A DNA stretch of 61,635 nt from NCBI GenBank assembly GCA_009778065.1, contig WRKM01000021.1, positions 1-61,635 on the forward strand, in the 5' to 3' direction. Positions 14,268-21,873 of this stretch are shown piece by piece. Below the pieces are notes generated by a model, which searched no databases, had not been told where the DNA came from, and worked only from the letters and a program-made list of their open reading frames with translations. Numbering within the stretch: the stretch's first letter is position 1; each line of letters starts with the position of its first letter. Position numbers and translations under genes: made by a program. Origin of the DNA: Oscillospiraceae bacterium. GTDB taxonomy: Bacteria > Bacillota > Clostridia > Oscillospirales > Ruminococcaceae.

Positions 14268-15554
14268 CTATTTGCGAAACACCCCGTATTCCTGTCCCAT
14301 TAAAACATGTTCGTGTACATCGCCTGCCGTCGGCACTGTTATTTCAAACCCGGCATCCTTTTCAAATATCATAACAATATCCGAACCGCCAAACAAGAAA
14401 CGTCCAAACGGGTCTCCCTTGTTTACAACTTTTCCCGCTATTATCGTATTTTCAAATACTACGGACGAAATCTGCGACATGCCCACAGGCAACAATGCGA
14501 CATGACCGTAGTCGGGCGTTTCAATAATTACAAGCCCCCTCGTCTCAATCGTCTGCCAACCCGGTTCGGTTATTATCAAGAGGTATCTTTCCGTTGGCGC
14601 ATCCCACACGACCTGTCCGCCGACAGCATCTTGAGCCGGTATAATCTTGGCTTCTTTTATCGTCCCGCTTATCGGAAAGTGAAACCTATGATAATCATGA
14701 ATATTCAAGAAAGTATGTGTGAGTACACCTCCCGCGAAAACCTCACCGTAATCACTGTCGCCGCCAAGTAAAAGCGGGATAGATTGAAACTCGGTTGATT
14801 TTATTTGCACTCCCAATTCAATATATGAGTTTTCATCAATCTGCCAAACCCCTTGCGGCTCCGAATCGGCGGGAGAAACAACGACGGAATTATCATTCGG
14901 TGCTGTTATTGGTCTTACTTCGGGAGAACTCAACGCTCTGGAAAAGAAATCGTTCCATGTCCGCCAGTTAGAGGGGTCTTCGTACCAGCCCTTGTCTAAA
15001 TTGAATAGCTCTTCTTGTTGCATAAGAGCATAGTATTCATCATTCCACGACTCTTCGGTTGACAAAAATTCTCCCCATGACTGAACATACTTGACAATCC
15101 ATGGCTGAAGCTCAGGAACATATTGGAGGCTGTTGTAATAGTAGCCTTTCCCTTCAAGCTCGGGCAGAGGTTGGTCAAGCAACCAGTAAAAGTAGTTCAA
15201 GCTTTGGTCAACGGCATCAAACAAGGAAGGTATTTGCTCTGCGCCGGGCAGCGCGTTCCATGGCATTGCCTTTACCGACCAATTAAGGTACTCGTAATAT
15301 TCCTCAAGGGATTGTGCCGGATTGGTGCTTTTGTTCGGGTTTATTTCTTTAGCTGTTTCGAGGGAGCGGTTTAGCAGTAACTCCACTTCGGGGTTTTCCT
15401 TAATGATGCTGATGAGGTCTGTCGTTATTTGCTCGTGTTGTTCGTGCTGTTCCGCTTTACAACCGGAAAAACTAAGTGAAATGACGACCGATACAACAAT
15501 TCCGAATATCCAAGCTTGTCGGAAATGAGCGGATAATTTGACGGATTTAAGCAT
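14268..15554 (-). CDS. Phosphatidylserine decarboxylase-related lipoprotein
   Basis: A 428-residue protein starting at the ATG at 15554 (GGAG 9 bases upstream). A hydrophobic N-terminus ends in a lipobox-like FSGC (Cys32). The C-terminal half is the phosphatidylserine decarboxylase fold: NDFFSRAL, VVVSPADS, DYHRFHFPISG (near 290), LLPVGMSQISSV, and KGDPFGRFLFGGSDIVMIFE, where GGS (389-391) sits at the pyruvoyl-forming serine. The known enzyme is cytoplasmic-membrane bound; a surface-anchored form suggests a relative with another substrate. The leading 200 residues are helical and unrecognised. A divergent promoter lies upstream. Confidence 0.8.
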   Translation of the reverse strand: MLKSVKLSAHFRQAWIFGIVVSVVISLSFSGCKAEQHEQHEQITTDLISIIKENPEVELLLNRSLETAKEINPNKSTNPAQSLEEYYEYLNWSVKAMPWNALPGAEQIPSLFDAVDQSLNYFYWLLDQPLPELEGKGYYYNSLQYVPELQPWIVKYVQSWGEFLSTEESWNDEYYALMQQEELFNLDKGWYEDPSNWRTWNDFFSRALSSPEVRPITAPNDNSVVVSPADSEPQGVWQIDENSYIELGVQIKSTEFQSIPLLLGGDSDYGEVFAGGVLTHTFLNIHDYHRFHFPISGTIKEAKIIPAQDAVGGQVVWDAPTERYLLIITEPGWQTIETRGLVIIETPDYGHVALLPVGMSQISSVVFENTIIAGKVVNKGDPFGRFLFGGSDIVMIFEKDAGFEITVPTAGDVHEHVLMGQEYGVFRK

Positions 15555-15663
15555 AAAAAATTTCTCCAATCATGTGTTTTGTTTATTATAACACGTTTTG
15601 GGAAATTGTCAATAAAAATTAATAAATGCGTACAAAAGTTGACACATCTACTTTAAAACAATA

Positions 15664-15692
15664 TTGACAATTCCCGTAAAATCTGATATACT
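15664..15692 (+). promoter_or_regulatory. Sigma-A promoter
   Basis: TTGACA (15664-15669), 17-base spacer, TATACT (15687-15692), 20 bases before the ATG at 15712. Confidence 0.85.
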
Positions 15693-15711
15693 GTATTTAA
15701 GAGGTGAAGCG

Positions 15712-15975
15712 ATGCAAAATATTGAGCGAATCGAGAAGTCCATAGCTCGAAATGAGTATGAAACTGTGATTGTTTTTGACACAAACGGCAAAGAGCTGTT
15801 CAGGGCAAGTCAAGGACGCGAGGATGAGGTAAGTCTAACCTCCGATGAGAATGTCTCCGTCCCTTTCGGAGGGACGCCATTTAAGCACGCTAACGCCAAC
15901 GATTTAGTGAAGAAATTCGAGGAAATCGCCGAACAAATGGGTATGCCTGTTGAATGGAGGCTCATTCGCGGATAG
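15712..15975 (+). CDS. Small uncharacterised protein
   Basis: An 87-residue soluble protein starting at the ATG at 15712 behind GAGGTG and a near-consensus promoter. The segment YETVIVFDTNGKELFRASQGR is typical of the N-terminal strands found in phage-borne or JAB-like proteins, but the metal-binding half is absent and the tail (NDLVKKFEEIAEQMGMPVEW) is a helix plus strand. It may be a truncated protein that kept its promoter. It is followed by a strong terminator. Confidence 0.55.
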   Translation: MQNIERIEKSIARNEYETVIVFDTNGKELFRASQGREDEVSLTSDENVSVPFGGTPFKHANANDLVKKFEEIAEQMGMPVEWRLIRG

Positions 15976-15989
15976 GCGGTACCCCCCCA

Positions 15990-16034
15990 CAAGACCTAAA
16001 AAGTCAGTAACCATGCAGGTTTCTGACTTTTTTC
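15990..16034 (+). terminator. Repeated terminator, copy 1
   Basis: AAAAGTCAG pairs with CTGACTTTT around a loop containing CCATGCAGG, followed by TTTTTTC. The same sequence, preceded by CCCCCACAAGACC, recurs at 18801-18848. Confidence 0.8.
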
Positions 16035-16110
16035 TTTTGCTTTGATGTAATTACTAATTTTTGATATGTATCCGTTACCGAAAAGCTGTATTATGCACAT
16101 AACAAAAAAA

Positions 16111-16171
16111 ACAGAGTAGGAAAAATACCCTACCCCGTCTTCCTTTAATGGAAAATCAAATTAAAGATTAT
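16111..16171 (-). terminator. Repeated minus-strand terminator, copy 2
   Basis: Minus-strand stem (GGGTAGG/CCTACTC) and T8 run after the short HTH gene. It is nearly identical to the block at 6018-6079, including the flanking TTTAATGGAAAATCAAATTA word. Confidence 0.7.
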
Positions 16172-16199
16172 TTGTATTTCTATATAACCGCAACCGCGA

Positions 16200-16424
16200 T
16201 TATTTATTTGGCTTCTCCTCGTCCTTTGGAATCTCCGCAAGTATTTTCCAGTCATCGACCCCTAACTTTGCCGCTATCGCTCTCAATGTCACCTCATCAG
16301 CCATACGTTCATCGTTAATATACTGTTGAATAACATCGGCTTTAAAATCATATTTTTCAGCAAAGCGTTTTGCACCCCCTGCTTCATTAATACGCTCCTT
16401 TAAGTACTTGCTAATTTTATACAT
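16200..16424 (-). CDS. Small helix-turn-helix protein
   Basis: A 74-residue protein (ATG at 16424; an in-frame GTG at 16433 is the alternative and lies closer to the GAAAGG). It reads as a single XRE-like helix bundle: AGGAKRFAEKYDFKADVIQQYI then TLRAIAAKLGVDDWKILAE. It lies 25 bases downstream of the secreted protein gene on the same strand and may be cotranscribed with it. The C-terminal tail is charged. DNA binding is likely, the target unknown. Confidence 0.65.
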   Translation of the reverse strand: MYKISKYLKERINEAGGAKRFAEKYDFKADVIQQYINDERMADEVTLRAIAAKLGVDDWKILAEIPKDEEKPNK

Positions 16425-16448
16425 AATTTTCACAACCTTTCTTTTAAT

Positions 16449-17255
16449 TTAAGCAAATCGGAAAAACAAAGTATCCTTGTCAAACAATTGAGACAAAGGC
16501 GCATTGTCTTGCCCTGCATAATTGCCCGGATTAAAGAAAGCGAGCATAAAACCATCATAACCAACGGGAACTAAGGCAGAATAAAATCCTTCAGTATACC
16601 GCACACCGGAAATATCCTCGTTCCTTGTGATTGCCCCTTTTGTCTCAACCTCATATTCTTTTCCTAAGTAATTAATAACATATTTGTCTTCGGTACTATC
16701 CCTATAATTTAAATCGTTTTCTTCGCTAAAATCGACAGAATAATAATCTATTCCCGTGCCTAACCAACTATTGCCATAATTTCGATAATTTTCATCGGAG
16801 AATTCCATTATAAAATTAATCGAACGCCATTCATAGCCCTCTTTGGCTTCGTGGTTTTCATCGCTTTTAAAAACCCTGTACGTTGCTTTGAGTTTGCCTG
16901 TTGTAAAATGATTAGGGCTTGCAGACGTAACCACTTTAAACGGGTGGAATACGTCAAATGCTTTCACTTCATAGCCGGAAGCCGCGAACCCCGATTTTTG
17001 GCTACTCTCTGTAGTTGCCGCGCCGCTACCCGTCACGCTTTTGAGAACTGCAAGCGCGTGACTTGTTGTGACTTTTTCATCTGCGCCGATTCCTGCCGCC
17101 GCTCTCTGCTCCGCTGTCAATTGTGTGCCGCCCGAAACGTGCCGCAAAATTGCAAGCGCGTCTGCCGCCGTTAGTTTTTCCGCGCTTGCGGGAATTGTGA
17201 ATAGGGTTACCGTCATTGCCATTGTCAGAATAATTGCGATAATTCTTTTCTTCAT
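16449..17255 (-). CDS. Secreted protein with dockerin-like N-terminus
   Basis: A 268-residue secreted protein. Signal peptide (MKKRIIAIILTMAMTVTLFT, ASA cleavage) and two dockerin-like helical motifs (AADALAILRHVSG, SHALAVLKSVTG) match those of the two secreted LRR proteins at 1991 and 6120, but no LRR follows. The C-terminal 170 residues (from about YEVKAFDVFHPFKVV) look beta-rich and are not recognised. The shared N-terminal module in three proteins of this island points to a common surface location or partner. The start has GAGGTAAAAC upstream. Confidence 0.75.
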   Translation of the reverse strand: MKKRIIAIILTMAMTVTLFTIPASAEKLTAADALAILRHVSGGTQLTAEQRAAAGIGADEKVTTSHALAVLKSVTGSGAATTESSQKSGFAASGYEVKAFDVFHPFKVVTSASPNHFTTGKLKATYRVFKSDENHEAKEGYEWRSINFIMEFSDENYRNYGNSWLGTGIDYYSVDFSEENDLNYRDSTEDKYVINYLGKEYEVETKGAITRNEDISGVRYTEGFYSALVPVGYDGFMLAFFNPGNYAGQDNAPLSQLFDKDTLFFRFA

Positions 17256-17424
17256 AATGTTTTACCTCGTTTTAAACTTTGTCGAAATTCGACTTAATGC
17301 AATTATAGCACACGAAAAAGCCCTTGTCAATACTATATTATGTACATATCTATAATATATATGGTTGTTTGCATTATATATTATAGTTACACTTATATTA
17401 AAGTATTTAATATAGGGGTGCGGC

Positions 17425-17775
17425 ATGGAAAAGAAAGATGTACAAATAAATTTCGGCAACAATTTAAAGAAATATCGCGTTTTGAGCGGAAAAAGCCAAG
17501 AGGAATTGGCTTTTGAAGCGGATTTGAGTACAGTATATCTCGGAATAATCGAACGCGGGGAGCGTTGCCCGACAATCGACACCCTTTTAAAAATATGTTC
17601 CGTCCTTAAAATCTCACCGCTGTGTCTGCTGGACTTCGGCGATGAACCCGATGACACCGAACCGTATTCGATTATTAAATATGCTTTAAAAGATGTACCC
17701 GATATACATAAGATGAAGCTTGCCTGTTTTTTTGAAAAGTTCGCCGACCTCTATAAAGAAAATTTCAAGGTATAA
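17425..17775 (+). CDS. Cro/CI-family regulator (second)
   Basis: A 116-residue XRE protein. Helix-turn-helix at about 10-65 (NNLKKYRVLSGKSQEELAFE, then TVYLGIIERGERCPTIDTLL), followed by an acidic linker and a C-terminal helix. AGGGGTG lies 7 bases before the ATG. It is divergent from the secreted dockerin-like gene. The region between (17256-17424) is very AT-rich with several TATAAT-like words. The 3' flank matches that of the regulator at 9598. Confidence 0.85.
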   Translation: MEKKDVQINFGNNLKKYRVLSGKSQEELAFEADLSTVYLGIIERGERCPTIDTLLKICSVLKISPLCLLDFGDEPDDTEPYSIIKYALKDVPDIHKMKLACFFEKFADLYKENFKV

Positions 17776-17789
17776 ATTCTCGATAATAA

Positions 17790-17882
17790 AGGGTAAGCGT
17801 TAAACCGCTTACGCCTTTTTTATTGCGCCGCTCTTTGGGGCGGTTTTTTATGCCTAACCCCATTATTGCCCGTCCGCTCCTC
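17790..17882 (+). repeat. Double terminator and repeat flank, copy 2
   Basis: The same paired stem-loops (GTAAGC.../...GCTTAC and CCGC/GGCGG with T runs) and following words as at 9890-9981. It leads directly into the partial hairpin repeat. Confidence 0.8.
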
Positions 17883-17960
17883 TAATTATACAATAGAAAA
17901 ATCCCACGTCAACCCTCAAAAATATTGACAACTCAATATATGAGTTTTCATCAATCTGCC
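17865..17960. repeat. Truncated hairpin repeat joined to a decarboxylase-gene fragment
   Basis: Bases 17865-17923 equal the left part of the hairpin repeat at 3602-3660; the right arm is missing. Bases 17933-17960 are then identical over 28 bases to 14818-14845 inside the phosphatidylserine decarboxylase-like gene. The junction looks like a rearrangement scar. Confidence 0.75.
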
Positions 17961-18002
17961 TCCCCCCGCTTCGTCACTTCAAGCAACTTTTTTCTCAACC
18001 CC

Positions 18003-18031
18003 TTGACATATCCTATTAAATAGGATATAAT
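18003..18031 (+). promoter_or_regulatory. Promoter with perfect palindromic operator for HigBA-type pair
   Basis: TTGACA (18003-18008), 17-base spacer, TATAAT (18026-18031). The spacer and start of the -10 form a perfect 19-base palindrome (18009-18027: TATCCTATT, A, AATAGGATA), an ideal site for the HTH antitoxin to block transcription. Confidence 0.9.
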
Positions 18032-18081
18032 GTAAGTAAGCAAAATAGAAAGAGGGTGATGTCATAAACGACAAAGGCAGA

Positions 18082-18420
18082 ATGTTCTTCTCTACCTCCG
18101 AGTTCGACAAGCAGTGGGAAATTATGGGTCTTAGTATGGAGGACAGGCGGCGGTTAGAAAATGAGATTGTCAACAACCCGCAAATCGGGGCGGTCATGAG
18201 CGGCACGGGCGGCTTACGGAAAATGCGGTTCGCACCCGAAAACAGCGGCAAGAGCGGCGGCGTTCGCGCCTTGTATGTCGATTATGTCGTGTTTGAGCGG
18301 GTTTACTTAGTCACCGCTTACCCGAAAAGTAACAAAGAGAATATCACGCCCACCGAGCGGAAACTATACAAGAAAATAATCGAACAAACCGAGAAAGAGT
18401 TAGGGGGTAACAAAAAATGA
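18082..18420 (+). CDS. RelE/HigB-like toxin
   Basis: A 112-residue basic protein of the RelE/ParE superfamily: LRKMRFAPENSGKSGGVRALYVDY and VYLVTAYPKSNKENIT are the core strands, with Arg, Lys and Tyr in positions used for ribosome-dependent mRNA cleavage. The ATG at 18082 has no close ribosome site. AGAGGG lies 26 bases upstream, and the frame is open back to an ATA at 18064, so the true start may be non-standard. The stop overlaps the antitoxin ATG by 4 bases. Toxin-first order fits HigBA. Confidence 0.8.
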   Translation: MFFSTSEFDKQWEIMGLSMEDRRRLENEIVNNPQIGAVMSGTGGLRKMRFAPENSGKSGGVRALYVDYVVFERVYLVTAYPKSNKENITPTERKLYKKIIEQTEKELGGNKK

Positions 18421-18728
18421 ACGTATCTGAAAGCATTAAGCGCGGATTGGAAGAAATGCTCCGTCATGCCGAGGGCAAAATCGAGTTAAATTCGCATTAT
18501 GTAGCGGCGACACCGCCGAAAAAATATACCGCCGACGAAATCCGCAGAATCCGCGACAACCTGAATATGTCGCAGGGGTTCTTCGCAGACGTCATCGGCG
18601 TGTCAAAAAAGACCGTGGAATCGTGGGAGTATGGGCGCGGCAGACCGAGCGGCGCGGCGGCGCGTGTGCTGTCTATCGCCGAGAGCGACCCCGAAGCACT
18701 GCGGCGTTACGGCTTCGCCGAGTGGTAG
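18417..18728 (+). CDS. HigA-like XRE antitoxin
   Basis: A 103-residue protein with a helix-turn-helix at about 40-95 (YTADEIRRIRDNLNMSQGFF, then IGVSKKTVESWEYGRGRPSG), typical of HigA antitoxins that bind their own promoter. The N-terminal 35 residues should wrap the toxin. It overlaps the toxin by 4 bases. Its last codons lie in the tRNA-Ser-like repeat at 18718, so its C-terminus may have been altered by the insertion that placed that repeat. Confidence 0.8.
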   Translation: MNVSESIKRGLEEMLRHAEGKIELNSHYVAATPPKKYTADEIRRIRDNLNMSQGFFADVIGVSKKTVESWEYGRGRPSGAAARVLSIAESDPEALRRYGFAEW

Positions 18729-18795
18729 AGCGGACACAATAGCGTTGCTAACGCCTACAACATCGGTACAACTATTGTAAACACAGCGCATTACA
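18718..18795 (+). repeat. tRNA-Ser-like direct repeat, copy B
   Basis: Second copy of the block at 14077-14155. It begins inside the last codons of the antitoxin gene and runs into the terminator at 18801. In both copies the repeat closes a reading frame, and the two copies bound a 4.6-kb segment. Confidence 0.6.
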
Positions 18796-18800
18796 CCCCC

Positions 18801-18848
18801 CACAAGACCTAAAAAGTCAGTAACCATGCAGGTTTCTGGCTTTTTTCT
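18801..18848 (+). terminator. Repeated terminator, copy 2
   Basis: Stem AAAAGTCAG / CTGGCTTTT plus T run after the toxin-antitoxin pair. It is nearly identical to 15990-16034. Confidence 0.75.
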
Positions 18849-18977
18849 TTTGTTTTGATGTTATAGGCTTTACCCTTTGGTCTGACGCCTGTCTAACCGA
18901 TTATTTTTGCCCTTTATATAGCTAACGTCCGATAGTCTTTATTACATACGTTTTACATGTATTTTACTAAAATTGCA

Positions 18978-19006
18978 TTGACGTGGTGTAAAAAGTTGTG
19001 TATTAT
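18978..19006 (+). promoter_or_regulatory. Promoter of alkaline phosphatase gene
   Basis: TTGACG (18978-18983), 17-base spacer, TATTAT (19001-19006), 65 bases before the start codon. The rest of 18849-18977 holds nothing I can identify. Confidence 0.75.
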
Positions 19007-19070
19007 GTACATAGATGTTAGGCACTGTGTACTTATCATCCATAATACTTAAAAATCGGAGGAACCAAAA

Positions 19071-20618
19071 ATGCAAAAAATCAGTACTCTTTCTCTAAGT
19101 AAAAAAATTCTCGCGTGTACTTTAGCAATCGCAATGATTTTCTCTATCGCGATTTTGTTCACGATGTCAAGCATGACATCGGCGGCAGTAGGCAATAATA
19201 ATAGCACAACCGCAGAAAACACCGGCAATATTCCAAAGTATATCTTCTTTTTTGTGGGTGACGGCATGAGTTACGTGCAGATTCAAGCGGCATCATATTA
19301 TCTCGGCTCTGTTAAATCCGATTACGGAACTGAAAGTACGGATTTATCGTTCATGTCATTCCCCGGAACGGGTTCGGCGACAACATACGACCTTACATCT
19401 TTCGCACCGGACTCCGCCTCTACAGCCACCGCATTTGCAACAGGACATAAAACGTGGAGCGGCACAATCAATATGGATTCTACTCTCACCATTCCCCTTG
19501 AAACGATTACGGAAAAACTGAAAAAACAGCTTAATTACGGCATCGGAATCATAAGTTCGGTTAATTTAGACCATGCGACCCCCGCGGCATTTTACGCTCA
19601 TCAACCGAGCAGGTCAAACACCTATGAAATCGGGCTTGAACTTGCGGCAAGCAACTTTGACTATTTCGCGGGCGGACAGTTACAATCCACGCGGATAGAT
19701 GACAAGCAACCAATCCTTGAAATCGCCGCCGAAAAAGGCTATAAGGTTCATACTACTTATGCGGGTGCGGCTTCTCTAAAACCATCGGACGGGAAAGCCA
19801 TACTTATCGCGGAAAATATTGACAGCGGACTTGCGATGAACTATTCACTCGACGCCGCTTCTGAAGAATGGAGTCTCGCGGACTATACGGCAAAAGGAAT
19901 TGAAATGCTCAGCGCGAATCACCAAAACGGATTCTTCATGATGGTTGAGGGTGGTAAAATCGACTGGTCAGGTCACGCTAATGATGCCGCCGCAAACATT
20001 TACGATGTCTTAGCTTTTGACGAAGCGATTAAAGAAGCATTAAAATTCTATGAGAAAAACCCGGACGATACATTGATTATTGTTACGGGAGACCATGAGA
20101 CGGGCGGTATGACAATAGGATTTGCGGGTACAGATTATGATACATTCTTATCAAATATTTCCGAGCAAAAAGTAACATACGAAGTGTTCAGCAACACTCA
20201 TGTCAAGGGCTACAAAGAAGACAAAACTGCTTTTGCGGATGTTCTTGAAGACGTAAAAGAATTATTCGGGCTTGTAACAGCTGCCGATGCGGGTTCTGCG
20301 GCACACCCTACACTCGTACTCTCTAATTATGAGCTTGTCATGCTTCAAGACGCGTATACAAGAACAATGGCAATCGGCGCATCAAGCAAAGCAAATATGA
20401 CACAAGCGGAGTATGTCCTCTACGGAACTTACGACCCTCTTACAGTTACCATAACTCATATACTTAATAATAAATCAGGTATAGGTTGGACTTCGTACTC
20501 CCACACAGGCGTGCCTGTTCCCGTATTCGCAAAAGGAGACGGCTCGGAACTGTTCAACGGGTATTACCATCAAGAGCAAATCTTCTATAAATTAGCGGCA
20601 CTCACAGGTGTAAAATAG
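19071..20618 (+). CDS. Alkaline phosphatase (PhoA family), secreted
   Basis: A 515-residue exported enzyme that hydrolyses phosphate monoesters outside the cell. An N-terminal hydrophobic segment (about 12-38) serves as signal or anchor. Metal and catalytic motifs are intact: VGDG (62-65), PDSAST with nucleophile S115, HATPAAFYAH, EGGKIDWSGHAND, TGDHETGG and SYSHTGVPVPVF. Length is normal for the family. AATCGGAGGA precedes the ATG. The YibE/F gene begins 2 bases after its stop, so the two form an operon with a promoter at 18978. Phosphate control is usual for the family, but I see no certain PhoP site. Confidence 0.95.
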   Translation: MQKISTLSLSKKILACTLAIAMIFSIAILFTMSSMTSAAVGNNNSTTAENTGNIPKYIFFFVGDGMSYVQIQAASYYLGSVKSDYGTESTDLSFMSFPGTGSATTYDLTSFAPDSASTATAFATGHKTWSGTINMDSTLTIPLETITEKLKKQLNYGIGIISSVNLDHATPAAFYAHQPSRSNTYEIGLELAASNFDYFAGGQLQSTRIDDKQPILEIAAEKGYKVHTTYAGAASLKPSDGKAILIAENIDSGLAMNYSLDAASEEWSLADYTAKGIEMLSANHQNGFFMMVEGGKIDWSGHANDAAANIYDVLAFDEAIKEALKFYEKNPDDTLIIVTGDHETGGMTIGFAGTDYDTFLSNISEQKVTYEVFSNTHVKGYKEDKTAFADVLEDVKELFGLVTAADAGSAAHPTLVLSNYELVMLQDAYTRTMAIGASSKANMTQAEYVLYGTYDPLTVTITHILNNKSGIGWTSYSHTGVPVPVFAKGDGSELFNGYYHQEQIFYKLAALTGVK

Positions 20619-20620
20619 CG

Positions 20621-21814
20621 ATGAAAAAATCAGATAATCGGAGTTGTGAGGACGGGTTTAATACACCCGTCCGGGGCAACCCGAGAATTAAATTCGATAG
20701 GAAAAAACTTATTTCAATAGCTGTTGGCATTATTACGCTCGTTATTTTAATAATGCTTCCCACCGGTTATGAAGAAGCGGCGGCATACAAAGGAGTGGAC
20801 CGAGTTTCCGCACGGGTTAAGCAAACAGACGAGAGCCGCATGCGAAACACAGGGCTTGTGAGAATAGGCGAACAATTATGTGAGATTGAAATTTTAAGCG
20901 GTAGTTTTAAAGGGCAGAATGTTCGCGCCGTCAATATGTTGCACGGCTCTCTTGACAGCGATAAAATATATGCACCCGGCGATAAAGCTCTCGTTTTAGT
21001 CAGTTCTTTAGATGAGCAAATAATATCCGTTTCTATGATTGACCATTACAGGATTCATATAGAATTAATATTAGCCGGCATCTTTATTTTGCTCCTTATT
21101 CTGCTCGCGGGGGCTACCGGAGCGAGGGCAGTGTTGTCTTTTGCAATTACGGTTTTGGCTATCTGGAAAGTGTTAGTTCCGTTATTTTTAAATGGCGTAA
21201 ACCCTATAAGCATAGGAATGGCGTTTGCCGTATTTATTACGGTTATTTCGCTCTCGCTTGTTTACGGTTTCGATTCTCGTTGCTTCGCCGCATCTGCGGG
21301 TGCGATATTAGGGGTCATAACAACCTCTGTAATCGGAGTTATTTTTACGAAATTATTAAACATACACGGGGCGGTCATGCCCTATTCTCAAACATTGTTA
21401 TACAGCGGATTTGAATATTTAAACTTGACAGAAATATTTAAAGCGGCGATTTTTATCGGCGCGGCGGGTGCGATGACCGATTTGTCGGTTGATATTACCT
21501 CGGCAGTGCATGAGGTTGTGGAACAGGTTCCCGGGATTAAATGGAAAGCGGCGGCTAAATCAGGATTTAACGTAGGTCGTAATGCTATGGGAACTATGGT
21601 GACGACCCTGCTTCTCGCGTATTCCGGCGGTTATATAATTTTGCTTATGACATTCATGGCTCAAGGTACGCCGATTTACAATATCATGAACTATAAAGGT
21701 GTGTCTGCTGAAATATTGACGACCCTCGCAGGCAGTATCGGGCTTGTTACCGTAGCGCCGTTTACCGCTCTTGTTTCGGGATTTCTGTTAACGTATAAAA
21801 AGAAAGAGATGTAA
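20621..21814 (+). CDS. YibE/F-family membrane protein
   Basis: A 397-residue protein with one N-terminal helix (about 30-47), an extracytoplasmic beta domain (55-145), and six to seven further membrane helices from about 150. The segments GATGARAVLSFAITVLAIWK, AGAMTDLSVDITSAVHEV and GRNAMGTMVTTLLLAYSGGY are conserved in the YibE/F family, whose transported substrate is not established. It follows the alkaline phosphatase by 2 bases. A terminator lies just downstream. Confidence 0.9.
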   Translation: MKKSDNRSCEDGFNTPVRGNPRIKFDRKKLISIAVGIITLVILIMLPTGYEEAAAYKGVDRVSARVKQTDESRMRNTGLVRIGEQLCEIEILSGSFKGQNVRAVNMLHGSLDSDKIYAPGDKALVLVSSLDEQIISVSMIDHYRIHIELILAGIFILLLILLAGATGARAVLSFAITVLAIWKVLVPLFLNGVNPISIGMAFAVFITVISLSLVYGFDSRCFAASAGAILGVITTSVIGVIFTKLLNIHGAVMPYSQTLLYSGFEYLNLTEIFKAAIFIGAAGAMTDLSVDITSAVHEVVEQVPGIKWKAAAKSGFNVGRNAMGTMVTTLLLAYSGGYIILLMTFMAQGTPIYNIMNYKGVSAEILTTLAGSIGLVTVAPFTALVSGFLLTYKKKEM

Positions 21815-21822
21815 AAAATACA

Positions 21823-21873
21823 TCACCCACCAAGAAAGGCTTATCAAAGCCGTTTGCGGTGGGTGTGTTTTTT
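21823..21873. terminator. Terminator between converging genes
   Basis: CACCCACC pairs with GGTGGGTG, with an inner GGCTT/AAGCC stem, followed by a T6 run on the plus strand. It ends the phosphatase operon and may also serve the converging gene at 21872. Confidence 0.8.
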
